NCBI GenBank assembly: GCA_032718475.1
Contig: JAUCBJ010004484.1
Location: 1-60,729 of the forward strand
DNA length: 60,729 nucleotides
Reading direction: 5' to 3'
Source of the DNA: Nemertoderma westbladi
Lineage: Eukaryota; Xenacoelomorpha; Nemertodermatida; Nemertodermatidae
Both the position numbers and the translations under genes were made by a program. Positions 47,901-57,936 of the stretch are shown here, piece after piece. Each line of letters begins with the position of its first letter. Within the stretch, counting starts at the first letter, position 1. The notes under the pieces were generated by a model, which was not told where the DNA came from, did not search any database, and saw only the letters and a list, made by a program, of their open reading frames with translations.

Positions 47901-50900
47901 TTATGTTATAAATAAGTTAGCTTATATTTATTGTGGCGTTTGGAGCCATGTTATAATAATATAGCTAGGCCCTACTGGTTATCAATAGCTATACCCCGCT
48001 ACCGGTAGGTAATGCAGTAGGCCTATCTGGCTGTCAGGCAAATTTTCACCTATTGTTTACGTGGTATCCAATGACGGCGTTAAGTAATGTCCACTAGGGG
48101 GACATTACTTAACGGATAACACCAAATACAATACTAAATGTACAGGCCAATACAATGCTGTAATGTCCTCTAAAGTTGTAAAGTGCTAAATAACAACTCG
48201 CTGTTAATACTAACGGCGTTGAGTAATGTTACAATTTTGGAATAAAGTAAATTAACAATAAGTTGCGTGTTTTCTTAACTGTTAGCACATAAATTTAAAA
48301 ATTTCTGCGAGAAGTGAAAATTCAACCAATACAAATGCTAGTGATGGTACCTTAAAATAATGTATTCCAAAGTTAATATTAAAGTTAATATGTATAGTTA
48401 ATAACAAAGAACATTAAACAGATTATACAAGAAGACAGATCATTAAAACTAACCTATTATCATGAGAATGATAAATGGGTTTTCCCGAATTTCATTTTCC
48501 ACTTCTACCCACCCATCAGTAGGACTGTAAACCTGGCCAAAGGCGTACAGATTAATATAAACTATAGCAATTCCAAATCTATAACGAAAAATAAATAAAT
48601 TATCAATATTGTTGTTTGTAAATGTATTTAACATCCATAGATTGTATAAATCATAAGTAATTAAACAGGACTAAGGATGATCCAACTCTATAGCAAATGG
48701 GGCAGAAAAAATAAATTCGCCACAAGCGGGGATCGAACCCACGTCTCACGATAAACGTTCAGGTATGCTAACCACTACACCACGGAGGCTCCGTGGTGTA
48801 TTTTGCCTCCGTGGTGTAGTGGTTAGCATACCTGAACGTTTATCGGGAGACGTGGGTTCGATCCCCGCTGGTGGCGAATTCATTTTTTCCGCTCCATTTG
48901 CTATAGAATTGGATCATCCTTAGTCCTGTTTAATTACTTATAATTTAAATTATCAATATATTTTATTAAATGAAATAGTATAAGGTTTGGTTTAAAGATT
49001 TCCAATATTGATAGTCCAATATTTTCCAATATAGACTAGGCCTTAAAGAGGTTATTAATTTAGTAAAAAACACCGTTACCTAGAGAAACAAGCCTAGAAG
49101 ATATAATTATGAATTTTGGAAATTATATACCTTTTATTTTGCAACAACCTAACATCCGGGAGCCTTCGATTAATTTAAAGTTTTCACGTTTTCAGGAAAA
49201 TTACATCCATGAGTTCTTTACATTACCGGGTCAGTATAGCTATAGAGCGGGGATGAATCCAGCTGATATACTAAACACAGATTATAACCGAAAGTAGCGA
49301 TGCCCGAGTTCAATAATTATTCACGGATTCAATAAAATTTACATAAATATCCGCAAAATGTTCTTTAAAATGACTTTAATAAATCGCATGACACCGTAAC
49401 TGAACTGCTTGCACGTAAAAGTGAACAGTCAGCCAGCCCATATCAAACTCATTACAATTGATTATTAAGGATGTTTTTTCGGACAAAAGAATTATTTACA
49501 GAAATTTAGAATACCAGACAGATTGAGATGAAGGATGTCTTAGATCTCTGATTTAAAGAATTAGCAGCAGTTAGTGTGAACTATCTGGTTACACAACATT
49601 ATAAGCAATTACTCGATACTTTATTGCCAAAACCCAGCATCACCCTGCAATCCTGGACATTGTTAACGCCGTGAGGATCAGATTGTTGACAAGGGTGAAC
49701 TTGACGCAAATCCCATCTCGGCGAATTACGGGAATGGAGCAGGTTATAGTGGCACCAATTCTTACCAAAACAATAAAACGCAAGTCAATGATACAGTATG
49801 GTGTTTCAATTCTTGGGAAATATTTGCAAATAATGGAAATATATAAAATAAATCACTGTTTAGTTCACGAGGAGGGGAGTCCCCAGCGTTTAACTCATAA
49901 AATCTTAACAATTATAGCAGACCGAGTGGTTTGGGGTGGTTTTATGCTTTTTTATGTAGTTCTGATCTGAGTTTGCCGGGGTTGACAGTAGACCTTCTCT
50001 ATACTTGAATCCACTCACCGTAATGACGAAAACACGCTTTCAGTGATAACCTTGATTCGATTTTGTTTGAAATCTTTGTAGCCAAGATGAATGTCTTCAA
50101 TTAAGTCCACAACACATTCTGTATGAAAATTAAATAAATTAAAATCTAATTTATTAAAATATCAGTACAAATAAACAACCGGCCGAGGCCGGAGAATCCT
50201 CTTCCAATAGCTACTACCCGGTGGCCCATGTGAAGAATAAAAGACTTTCTGCCGTTATATTTCACTTTGCAGTTACCCCCATGTGAAGAATACCAGACTT
50301 TCTGCCGTTATATTTCACTTTGCAGTTACCCCCATGTGAAGAATACAAGACTTTCTGCCGTTATATTTCACTTTGCAGTTACCCCCATGTGAAGAATACC
50401 AGACTTTCTACCGTTATATTTCACTTTGCAGTTACCCCCATGTGAAGAATACCAGACTTTCTACCGTTATATTTCACTTTGCAGTTACCCCCACTCAATA
50501 CCAGGTTTTCACTAAAAACACAGGTTACAGAAGGGCTGAATCTAACCAAAACAATAAACGAATTAGTATATGCACAGGTTATAAGACAGAAATAAGCGTT
50601 ATAAAACACTTAATAAATAAAGATAAATTAAAAAAAAATGAAAAATCTTAATTTATAAAATTCCAATAAAAAGTCGACCGAAAAGTGAAATCCTGGTATT
50701 CTTCACATCGGCGCTACTCTTTTTATCCCAAGTATGGATGAAAAGCCGAGTGGACCCTGAGTGGGGCTCGAACCTACAACCAATAGATTGCGGGCCAGGC
50801 GCTCAACCAACTGAGCTAGCTCCGCAATATTTTTTTTAAATCAGTCAGTTGGATAGCAATCAAAATTAATAGAAATGCGACAAATTAATGGAGTTCCCCA

Positions 50901-53900
50901 CAACAATTCATTTATAATTAATGGAGAGTGCCGCGTCGATGTGCGTTTAGGTATATTAGAAAGAAAAAGAAACCGTCGCGAGTAAAATACATTGCAGTAT
51001 AAAACCTGAGTTCTACTTGTATCGTCCAACACAGAGCAGACTTACGAAGTTCCAAAATGAATATTTAGAGTCCATGTTTCGTACTTTAAATTATTGCTTG
51101 GCCAACGCATATTTTCTGAAATTTTTGTATTTATCTGATTATTTGTTATATTTATAGGTTCAACATTAATTCATGCCAATTATAAATATTTAAACGTTTT
51201 CCAGGTTATCAACTGGAACCAACAATGTAATGAACCCTCGCCTCGGCATTAGTATGGCCTGGGTACCCACTTTTTGACCAATCTTTTTACTATTAAAACG
51301 GCTTTTATCATGAGGTTTTTTCTTCCAGAACTAATATTTGACCTTCTGACATTCAGATTGTAGCTAGTTTTTTAAATTTGTTATAGCGAATTCAATTCCG
51401 CTAACCACCCCACAAAGTTGGACAAGCAGGGCCTTTAAGCAATATTGGGGAGTACGAGGTTGATTGCCAATCGACCTCGTATCACCCCAATAAACGGGGA
51501 CGACAAACCCCAAAGGGCCACACACAATAAGGGTCAGAGGTTACACCTCCGGGAGAGGGAAAGTGACAGTGGAGGGGGATAACACTCCCAGAGAGATGGG
51601 AGGGCGAGAATTAGGTTATTAGCCAATGGGGGGCAGGCATCCGCTGAGTAATATGGCCAACCTAGAGCAGTATATTACCAGTTGTTGTTTCTCATATCAT
51701 TCACTTAGTTAGTCAGTTCAGTTAGGGCGGAACGGCAACTTTTATTACCGTCCGCTGCCGCCACCATCATCAACTATTTTACCGGTGTTTCATTCACTTA
51801 CTTAATTCAATAACTGTGTCTATGCTTTATTCATTCACTATATTTATACATATTAATCAACAACTTCAGAACTCTCAATCCAATAAACTCTTTTCACACA
51901 CGGCGGGGACGCGTAAATAAAACAACCAATCGGTCGGGATTCCCGGATCCCGTCACAAATTTTTTTTACTAGTTAGTAGCTAGTACTATTCACTAGCTAG
52001 TAAAAAAAAGTTATTTTCGAAAAAAAAAAATCTATATAAAAAGTTTATTAATGTAAGTTCCATAGCATCAAGAAAGATATTCTAGAATATATGTTTTAGT
52101 GAGTTTTAGTGTGTTTTGATGAAAAACCAAATAAAAAAAACACTAGCTAGTATAAAATTATTATAATGTATAAAAATACTAGCTATATACCACATGACTC
52201 AGTAATGTAAGTTTAAGTACTAAAAAAAAAATATCTTTTTTTTCAAATTTTTTTTGTGATTAGCTAGAAAAAAACTAGCTACCATCAGAATGTCAGAAGG
52301 TCAAATATTGGTTCTGAAATAAAAAACCTCATGATAAAAGCTATTTAGGCATGTAAAATTTTGGTCAAAAAGTGGATACCCAGGCCATACTAACTAATGC
52401 CGAACCCTCTCACTCTCAAAAATAAGTTCCCTAATTAAATAAACTGAGAGCGTATACTCTCTATCTTGATAATGCTGATAAAGAATAATAGGAAAACCTA
52501 CTTACAGTTGTAGCCATGGCATTTATTCATTATGTAAGTTAATGAAGGTTCTTTATCAGACAGGTGTCAATAATTAAGTTTTTCTTGATCTACTTACAAC
52601 TAGATTGATATGAGAAAGAAATATGACCTATACTAAGTTGGCACCTATACCAACTAGTGAAGTAGTGGAGTAGTATTAATATTTATTAACTTTGTACAAT
52701 AAATAAATAAAGTCAATAATAAATAGAAGACAGGGGGGGGGGGGGGGGGGGGGACTTGACGCAAATCCAATCTCGGAGAATTAATATCCAGTCTCAATGT
52801 TAATTTCCAGACTTAGGGAAAGGAGCAGGCTCCAGTGGCACATTATTCTAACCTAAACAATAAACGAAACTCAATATAACAGGTTACAGTTTTATGGTTG
52901 GATGGGAGTAATCAGCTGTTATTTCCGTCGAATTTCCCCTAGAGATAGCTGAATATATATTGCGTCGAAAATCCCATCCCCCCCCCGGTGTCGTCGCGTT
53001 ACGGCTAATGTCGCATTACGGCTAATTTTTAGTGAGATTAGCCGTAACGCGACTTTTAAAGTTGCGGTACGGCTACTCTAAAAGTCGCGTTACGGCTAAT
53101 CTATTGTCTTGGTTTTAGATAGGGAGTCATTATAAATATTATTCTATGGTGTTTACGAACAGATGAGGTCCGAAAAATGTAGGCCTAATGTAATAATGTT
53201 TTACAGCATGGGAGTCTCCGGGGGGGGGGGGGGGATTTTACCACCCTTCATACTGTATGTTCTTTGACAACCTCACATTCAATATAACATTGTATTCTAT
53301 GGTATTCTTAGTCTCAGCCTCAAGCACAGGTACCGAATACAGCCAATAATAGCAGCCATAGAAGAAATTAATTGTTTTGTGGAACATACAGTATTCCACT
53401 ACTTCATATCGATGTTGTTCCAACGCCTGGCTCGCTACCTAGACCATATGGCGTTCTGTTTGGGGACCGACAAGCAGGCAATGGCCGTCCTTCCAGCCGC
53501 CGATCACCCAGTTGAAGGTCCAGTTGCATTGGGAGGCGGTGGTGATCCCGACTGGCATGTTGGTGTATTGAACCACCCCTTCGCAGCCTAACCATTCCAA
53601 CCCAACCCAGCCCGAACCACCCCTTCGCGGCCGAACCATTTCTTCCAAACCCAACCCCGACCACTACTTCGCGGCCTAACCATTCCAACCCACCCAACCA
53701 CCCCTTCGCGGCCGAACCCTTTCTTCCCAACCCACCCCCGGTCCACCCCTTCGCGGCCTAACCATTCCAACCCAACCCACCACCGAACCATATGCCATAC
53801 GCGGGCGATGACTGGACATTTCTTAGTTCAGATCTTTAGTTTTAGATACTTTTGATTTGATTATTATAATGATAAATTCAAAGTGCAATATTTCGGCAAA

Positions 53901-54591
53901 ATACTGATATACTTTCAACCAATTTACCTATGGTACTGTGTACTGTATTACTCAATACAACAATAATAATACAATAATTAATAAATTAAGTTTTTTAGTT
54001 AAAATGCCGTTAAAAATAATATTGATAATGATTCCCTATGTAAAACCAAGACAATAGATTAGCCGTAACGCGACAATTAGCCGTAACGCGACTTTTTGAG
54101 TAGCCGTACCGCGACTTTCAAAGTCGCGTTACGGCTACTCAGAAAATTAGCCGTAACGCGACTTTCCGTAACGCGACATTAGCCGTACCGCCACTGCGCC
54201 CCTCCCCCTTCCGATAATTCACAGCAAAACAAAATTTTTCAACGATATTATAAATCTAAAAGAAATAAATAAATAAATGATACCCAATGGCGACATCAGA
54301 TAACTCACCGCACAGGGACTTTTCCTTTCGGCACCGGTTAACAATGACGGTAACGAGGAATATAAAGGGGTGTTCGTAGAAGAGAAGGAGGTTGCACTTG
54401 ACAACGCAGATGATAAAGAAGGCAACGGTGACAAGGAAGTTAACGATTGGGAGAAGGAGGAATGTGTCGCCCTTATTGATACAATAGTCAGCCTCCTTGG
54501 CGACAACAACACAAGCTATTATTATATCGAGACAACCCAATAACACGAGTAATAAAGTTATAGTTCCTTTACAGTTCTTCCAACACGACAT
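44780..54591 (-). CDS. Multi-pass membrane protein, four exons, XK-related-like (tentative)
   Basis: Exons on the minus strand: 54591-54309, 50118-50019, 48578-48454 and 44949-44780. Splice signals are gtgagt, tttcatacag, gtgagt, ttcgttatag, gttagt and tttttgcag. All phases fit, giving 225 residues and TGA. The protein starts MSCWKNCKGT, has hydrophobic segments at about 11-31, 43-63 and 68-85, a loop EDIHLGYKDFKQNRIKVI (about 102-119) leading to ESVFSSLRFGIAIVYINL (about 121-138), then segments near 168-187 and 195-220. The D-x-x-R...ES pattern before a membrane helix and the first two helices recall XK-related proteins, but those are usually about 400 residues with more helices, so this is a guess. 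The introns hold a LINE, MITEs, a solo LTR, a tRNA-like palindrome and the CpG-rich element. Confidence 0.68.
45114..47657 (+). mobile_element. LINE retrotransposon, 5' truncated, with 11-bp target duplication
   Basis: The coding part begins inside the endonuclease (FLGDFNASL at about 45129; QIDHILFRRKY; PFSSDHRLIVAKV) and continues through LINE linker sequence to the reverse transcriptase: DFFKAFDSVSRSRM, GVHQGDTLAPLLFIIVVDYI and the FADD box in DLDFADDLGVL. The C-terminal part is KLKVRLFRAAVVPVLLYG then GGQPMTFLRRILKDTG. At least three frameshifts break it (near 45240, 45500 and 46280). The tail is (TAG)n. Target duplication gtgtaaagtag is at 45103-45113 and 47658-47668. It sits in intron 3 of the membrane-protein gene, on the opposite strand. 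Confidence 0.9.
47669..48246. mobile_element. Foldback mini-element remainder plus intact 458-bp MITE
   Basis: 47669-47782 continues the foldback element split by the LINE. 47789-48246 is the uninterrupted copy of the MITE seen split at 28805-31890, starting ttttattccaaaattataac and ending aatgttacaattttggaata. It lacks part of the hairpin flank seen in the other copy (cgtcatggttaccacgtaaa). Confidence 0.8.
48454..48578 (-). CDS. Membrane protein exon 3
   Basis: Acceptor atttttcgttatag, donor AATAG|gttagt, 125 bases. Encodes FGIAIVYINLYAFGQVYSP and the loop TDGWVEVENEIRENPF, then the start of a helix (IILMII). Confidence 0.72.
48719..48789 (-). tRNA. tRNA-like sequence, left arm (inverse copy)
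   Basis: Inverse copy of 48805-48875 with a few changes (for example cgtgaga in place of cgggaga, weakening the anticodon stem, and cttgtggc at the 3' end). Likely non-functional. Confidence 0.4.
48805..48875 (+). tRNA. tRNA-like sequence, right arm (possible Asn-GUU)
   Basis: A box TGGTGTAGTGGTTAGCATA, B box GGTTCGATCCC, ends GCC...GGC. The anticodon stem CCTGA/TCGGG pairs around a loop ACGTTTA, which would give anticodon GTT, but position 33 is C instead of T and the acceptor stem has mismatches. It could be a tRNA pseudogene or a SINE head. Confidence 0.45.
48950..50018. other. Intron stretch, no gene seen
   Basis: It contains a diverged repeat around 49690-49785 (acttgacgcaaatcccatct, ggagcaggttatagtggcac, accaaaacaataaaacg) related to 52755-52870. 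Otherwise featureless. Confidence 0.5.
50019..50118 (-). CDS. Membrane protein exon 2
   Basis: Acceptor taattttcatacag, donor TTACG|gtgagt, 100 bases, phase 1 in and phase 2 out. Encodes CVVDLIEDIHLGYKDFKQN and RIKVITESVFSSL. No ORF list would show it; it was found because exon 1 and exon 3 have phases that need such an exon. Confidence 0.7.
50222..50712 (-). mobile_element. MITE, GGCCCATGTGAAG family, copy 3, with five internal 53-bp repeats
   Basis: Inverse orientation to copies 1 and 2. The subterminal unit atgtgaagaataccagactt...ttgcagttaccccc recurs at 50228, 50281, 50334, 50387 and 50440 (53-bp period). The other end is cctggtattcttcacat near 50706. It carries the motif ctaaccaaaacaataaacg (50542-50560). 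Confidence 0.82.
50752..50825 (-). ncRNA. tRNA-like remnant (SINE head likely)
   Basis: On the minus strand GCGGAGCTAGCTCAGTTGG with TTGAGCGC gives a full A box and D arm, and AGGTTCGAGCCCCAC gives a B box. The 3' end (CTCAGGGTCCA) does not pair with GCGGAGC, so the cloverleaf does not close. Confidence 0.5.
51253..52393. mobile_element. MITE with about 120-bp inverted repeats, interrupted by a solo LTR
   Basis: Left repeat: ggcattagtatggcctgggt, then acccactttttgacc and catgaggttttttcttcc, to about 51375. Right repeat: inverse at about 52275-52393 (ggtcaaaaagtggataccca, ggccatac). The right part also has many small tagctag direct and inverted repeats. A partial copy lies at 24775-24960. Confidence 0.8.
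51379..51957 (+). mobile_element. Solo LTR, 579 bp, with 4-bp target duplication
   Basis: TGTTATAGCGAATTC at the start and GGATCCCGTCACA at the end, flanked by aatt at 51375-51378 and 51958-51961. No internal retrotransposon sequence, so it probably formed by recombination between two LTRs. Same family as 1129-1719. Confidence 0.85.
52733..52987. mobile_element. Short element with G/C-run inverted ends
   Basis: It begins with about 20 G's then acttgacgcaaat and ends ttgcgtcgaaaatcccatcc plus C's. The inner blocks ggagcaggctccagtggc, taacctaaacaataaacg and gtaatcagctgttattt recur at 10935-11118 and partly at 49690-49785 and 39340-39425. Confidence 0.7.
52988..54199. mobile_element. CpG-rich inverted-repeat element with about 12 copies of GTCGCGTTACGGCTA
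   Basis: The left (52988-53145) and right (about 54015-54199) ends are inverse copies built from a 15-16-bp motif GTCGCGTTACGGCTAA in both orientations (about 5 left and 7 right), followed by attgtcttggttttagatag (inverse on the right). Between them lie a G-run (53220-53234), an interrupted minus-strand ORF (53238-53600) and a minisatellite (53575-53790) of cgcggcctaaccattccaac-type units. The element lies in intron 1 of the membrane-protein gene. No known transposase recognised. Confidence 0.8.
53238..53600 (-). pseudogene. Interrupted ORF inside the CpG-rich element, unknown
   Basis: The minus frame reads MPVGITTASQCNWTFNWVI then GGWKDGHCLLVGPQTERHMV, a TAG at 53441-53439, and continues in the same frame with VASQALEQHRYEVVEYCMFH and KTINFFYGCYYWLYSVPVLE to TAA at 53238. 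It is rich in Trp, Cys and His and looks like real protein, but I cannot name a family. Its 5' side dissolves into the minisatellite. Possibly a captured gene fragment or a relic of the element's own gene. Confidence 0.4.
54309..54591 (-). CDS. Membrane protein exon 1
   Basis: ATG at 54591-54589, donor TGCG|gtgagt. It encodes 94 residues with two or three membrane helices (LLLVLLGCLDIIIACVVVA; LLPIVNFLVTVAFFII). Confidence 0.72.
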
Positions 54592-55600
54592 TTTCCTATG
54601 ACCTCAATCACTTTGTTATTGGTTTTTAATATTTCACTCAAATAATGATAATTCTATTAAACCTACAATAAAATATTGTTCTGTTATTAAATATTTATTA
54701 ATATATTTAATATCTGTTAGTAATATTTAATTATTGTAATAAACTTTAGGATTGTAAAATATAATACCGGTAGGAATTTTGGAAACTATCTCTAATCTCG
54801 AATGGCCGTGAATGGTATTTGGCAATATAAAAGTATTGTATTTTAAATAATAAATATCATCATTTATGCAGTTCCTTGTTTGTCAAGGAAATAATATGGT
54901 AATATTTAGTAGATATGTCATGTGCCTGGGTTTGGCATTGGACTAACATTCAAAACCTAATGTTTTAACTCTTTAAGATTTATTCAAGAAAAAAGCAGAG
55001 AAAAGAGACAATATAATAAAAACTAGGCCTATCTTTAAATAGTAGCAACCCTGTACTGAGCTGAGTATTGATTGGTGTTAAAGGATAGGCAAGGCAGTGT
55101 GGCATTCATTGCTATATGGGTTTGTACAGTTTAAAGTGTTTCCCAGCCTAGAATAATTGCAACAGCAGGCACAGGCCGCACAAACTGGCAAATCAATGAA
55201 TGAATCTAATTGGATGAATTTAATACGGAGAGGGGTTCATTTAAATAATTGTATTACTAGATAAGTTGGAAGGGGTTTGTAGTATTGACAAATGAGTGCA
55301 GAAATATTGTGTGGCCAATTACATCAGAGTAATACCACATTTAGGTATTCATTACTATTTTGCCTTGCCCAGAGTGTTAGTAAGAACCACTCAGAGACTA
55401 GCAGTCAGCCAAAGAGCTCACTACTTTGGTGAAACCGTATTGTGGTTGGCAATACTCCCCACTTACTAACCCCATGCATGGCCCATACCATGGCGTATGT
55501 TTAGGGGTGTACTGTAGGTGGGCGTGAAGACCAACGCCAATTGGAGTGCAGATTAGATTAGCAGTCAGTAACCACATTTTTGTACCAATTCTATGACCGT
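54592..55600. other. AT-rich interval, no gene seen
   Basis: Upstream of the membrane-protein ATG. No clear TATA box or other promoter element could be assigned, and no ORF or RNA gene was supported. Confidence 0.45.
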
Positions 55601-55608
55601 TTGAGTAG

Positions 55609-56781
55609 TGACTGTAGTGACTCTAGTTCTTAAGGGCTTCCGAAACAGTGACTCTAGATGTTAAGGGCTTTCAAAGTTGTGACTCAAGTTGTTAAGGGCT
55701 TCCGAAATAGTGACTTTAGTTGTTAAGGGCTTCAGAAATAGCGACTCTAGTTGTTAAGGGCTTCCGAAATAGTGACTCTAGTTGTTAAGGGCTTCTAAAG
55801 TAGTGACTCTAGTTGTTAAGGGCTTCCGATTCCGAAGGAGTGACTCTAGTTGTTAAGTGCTTCCGAAATAGTGACTCTAGCTGTTAAGGACTTCCGAAAT
55901 AGTGACTCTAGTTGTTAAGTGCTTCCGAAATAGTGACTCCAGTTGTTAAGGGCTTCCGAAGTAGTGACTCTAGTTGTTAAGGGCTTCCGAAGTAGTGACT
56001 CTAGTTGTTAAGGGCTTCCAAAGTAGTGACTCTAGTTCTTAAGGGCTTCCGAAACAGTGACTCTAGATGTTAAGGGCTTTCAAAGTTGTGATTCAAGTTG
56101 TTAAGGGCTTCCGAAATAGTGACTTTAGTTGTTAAGGGCTTCAGAAATAGCGACTCTAGTTGTTAAGGGCTTCCGAAATAGTGACTCTAGTTGTTAAGGG
56201 CTTCTAAAGTAGTGACTCTAGTTGTTAAGGGCTTCCGATTCCGAAGGAGTGACTCTAGTTGTTAAGTGCTTCCGAAATAGTGACTCTAGCTGTTAAGGAC
56301 TTCCGAAATAGTGACTCTAGTTGTTAAGTGCTTCCGAAATAGTGACTCCAGTTGTTAAGGGCTTCCGAAGTAGTGACTCTAGTTGTTAAGGGCTTCCGAA
56401 GTAGTGACTCTAGTTGTTAAGGGCTTCCAAAGTAGTGACTCTAGTTGTTAAGGGCTTCCGATTCCGAAGGAGTGACTCTAGTTGTTAAGTGCTTCCGAAA
56501 TAGTGACTCTAGCTGTTAAGGACTTCCGAAATAGTGACTCTAGTTGTTAAGTGCTTCCGAAATAGTGACTCCAGTTGTTAAGGGCTTCCGAAGTAGTGAC
56601 TCTAGTTGTTAAGGGCTTCCGAAGTAGTGACTCTAGTTGTTAAGGGCTTCCAAAGTAGTGACTCTAGTTGTTAAGGGCTTCCGAAATAGTGACTCTAGTT
56701 GTTAAGGGTTTCTGAAGTAGTGACTCTAGTTGTTAAGGGCTTCCGAACTAGTTACTCTAGTTGTTAAGGGCTTCCAAAGTT
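55609..56781 (+). repeat. 31-bp tandem array with higher-order structure, about 37 units
   Basis: The unit is gactctagttgttaagggct plus tccgaaatagt. Marker variants (for example gattccgaaggag at 55828, 56237 and 56460, and agttcttaagggcttccgaaa at 55624 and 56033) show a 409-bp higher-order period (about 13 units), then a shorter 223-bp step. Duplications of whole blocks are therefore recent. Confidence 0.92.
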
Positions 56782-57545
56782 AATAACTGGTCTCCGGTAT
56801 TTTTCAAAATAATTATCCGGGTAGGTCTCTGGTTTACCGGGATTAAGAAAAACAGTTCTCTGTTTCAACTCTAGTCGCTATGCAAACTTAGAAAATCAGA
56901 TCGCCGCACAACCTTAAACCATAATTTTTCCCACTGGTTAATCATAAATACAAAATACCAATTATTATTTGTTTCATTAGGTAATTTTTTATATAAACAC
57001 ACAGGGTGGATTACCTGAAGTTATAAAACTCAAAAGTAATGTTGAGCTGTCAATTCTGCAAAATCGCTACCAATGAATAGTAAGGCATACTGTAGGCCTA
57101 TTAACTACACTCACTGGTATTCTCCTCCCATCAGCTGACTACAGTATAAACAATGAAATCATTACAATATAATCGCGTTGGACTTTGTACAGCATGTGTA
57201 TAGATTTGGTCAGGATGTCAAACAACACTACAGTAGGCTTTAAATCCATATTTAATTCCAAAGATATCCTTTAGGGAAGGCAATAGAGAAGACGGATCAA
57301 TCTAAACACCTGCGGGTTCAAGATTTCCGTAAACCCCATTTTACTCATCACTCTGATGTCATTTGTTACAGTAGGGCTATTGCGTAAGGGAAAAATGAAT
57401 ATTTTGACCTTTTAAACTCTATTTTTATATTATTTATTTATTTTCATATAATTCTCCCCATACATCCATGATTTTCAAGAGATACAGAATGCGATTCGTT
57501 ATTGATCATGATAGGGCCAACATTTATATTTAAACTAGAGAATGG
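56782..57545. other. AT-rich interval, no gene seen
   Basis: Nothing supportable on either strand. Confidence 0.45.
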
Positions 57546-57549
57546 CTCC

Positions 57550-57936
57550 TCATCCCAACGGCTCCTCAGCTTAATAGAACATGCTGCTTCTAGTGTTGGT
57601 CTTTTTATTAAGTCCAGAAAGACCAAAATTTTGACAGTTAACTTTGAAAGTCCTCAGCAAGTCTCTGATCGGATGAGCATAAGCTCAAAAGATGGTATGC
57701 TTGAGCATGTGGACGACTTGTTACCTGGGATCATGGAACCGGAAGTCAGGTGAGGACCTTCGAATACGTAAGGGAAAGGCATGGGCAGCCTTAAATAGGC
57801 TTTCCAGGATTTGGAAGTCACCGAGAATTAATCGGAAACTTAAGGTCCGATTATTTAGAGCAGCAGTAGTTCCAGTACTCCTCTATGGGAGTCCATGCTG
57901 GGCTCTAACTGCTGAGGACACCAAATCTCTGGACGG
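57550..57936 (+). mobile_element. LINE fragment, reverse-transcriptase C-terminal part
   Basis: Matches 46885-47263 of the long LINE copy nearly base for base (HAASSVGLFIKSRKTKILTV; VPVLLYGSPCWALTAEDT), with a two-base loss near 57718 that shifts the frame. Cut on the right at ctctggacg, where unrelated sequence (frame GPKPIRFSVRRTPNTI) follows. Confidence 0.88.

Larger units (their letters stand above)
48646..48949. repeat. Large palindrome with a tRNA-like sequence in each arm
   Basis: The arms 48646-48789 and 48805-48949 are almost perfect inverse copies, separated by about 15 bases (tccgtggtgtatttt). Each arm holds a 71-base tRNA-like sequence followed by about 70 bases of the same flank, ending taattacttat. 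Confidence 0.9.

Noticed and set aside
49109-49297. 62-residue + ORF (MNFGNYIPFILQQ...)
   Set aside because: Protein-like in places, but short, AT-rich, without splice partners or a known pattern; not enough to call a gene.
53404-53791. Overlapping minus ORFs rich in Gly/Trp (GWVGLEWLGREG repeats)
   Set aside because: Translation of the minisatellite at 53575-53790; only the non-repetitive part was kept as a possible pseudogene.
54219-54308. Continuation of the membrane-protein exon 1 frame (ELSDVAIGYHLFIYFF) to a stop
   Set aside because: A strong donor gtgagt at 54308 and a phase-matched exon 2 make splicing far more likely than read-through.
55609-56781. CRISPR-like regular repeats
   Set aside because: Units are contiguous with no unique spacers, and the DNA is eukaryotic; it is a tandem satellite.
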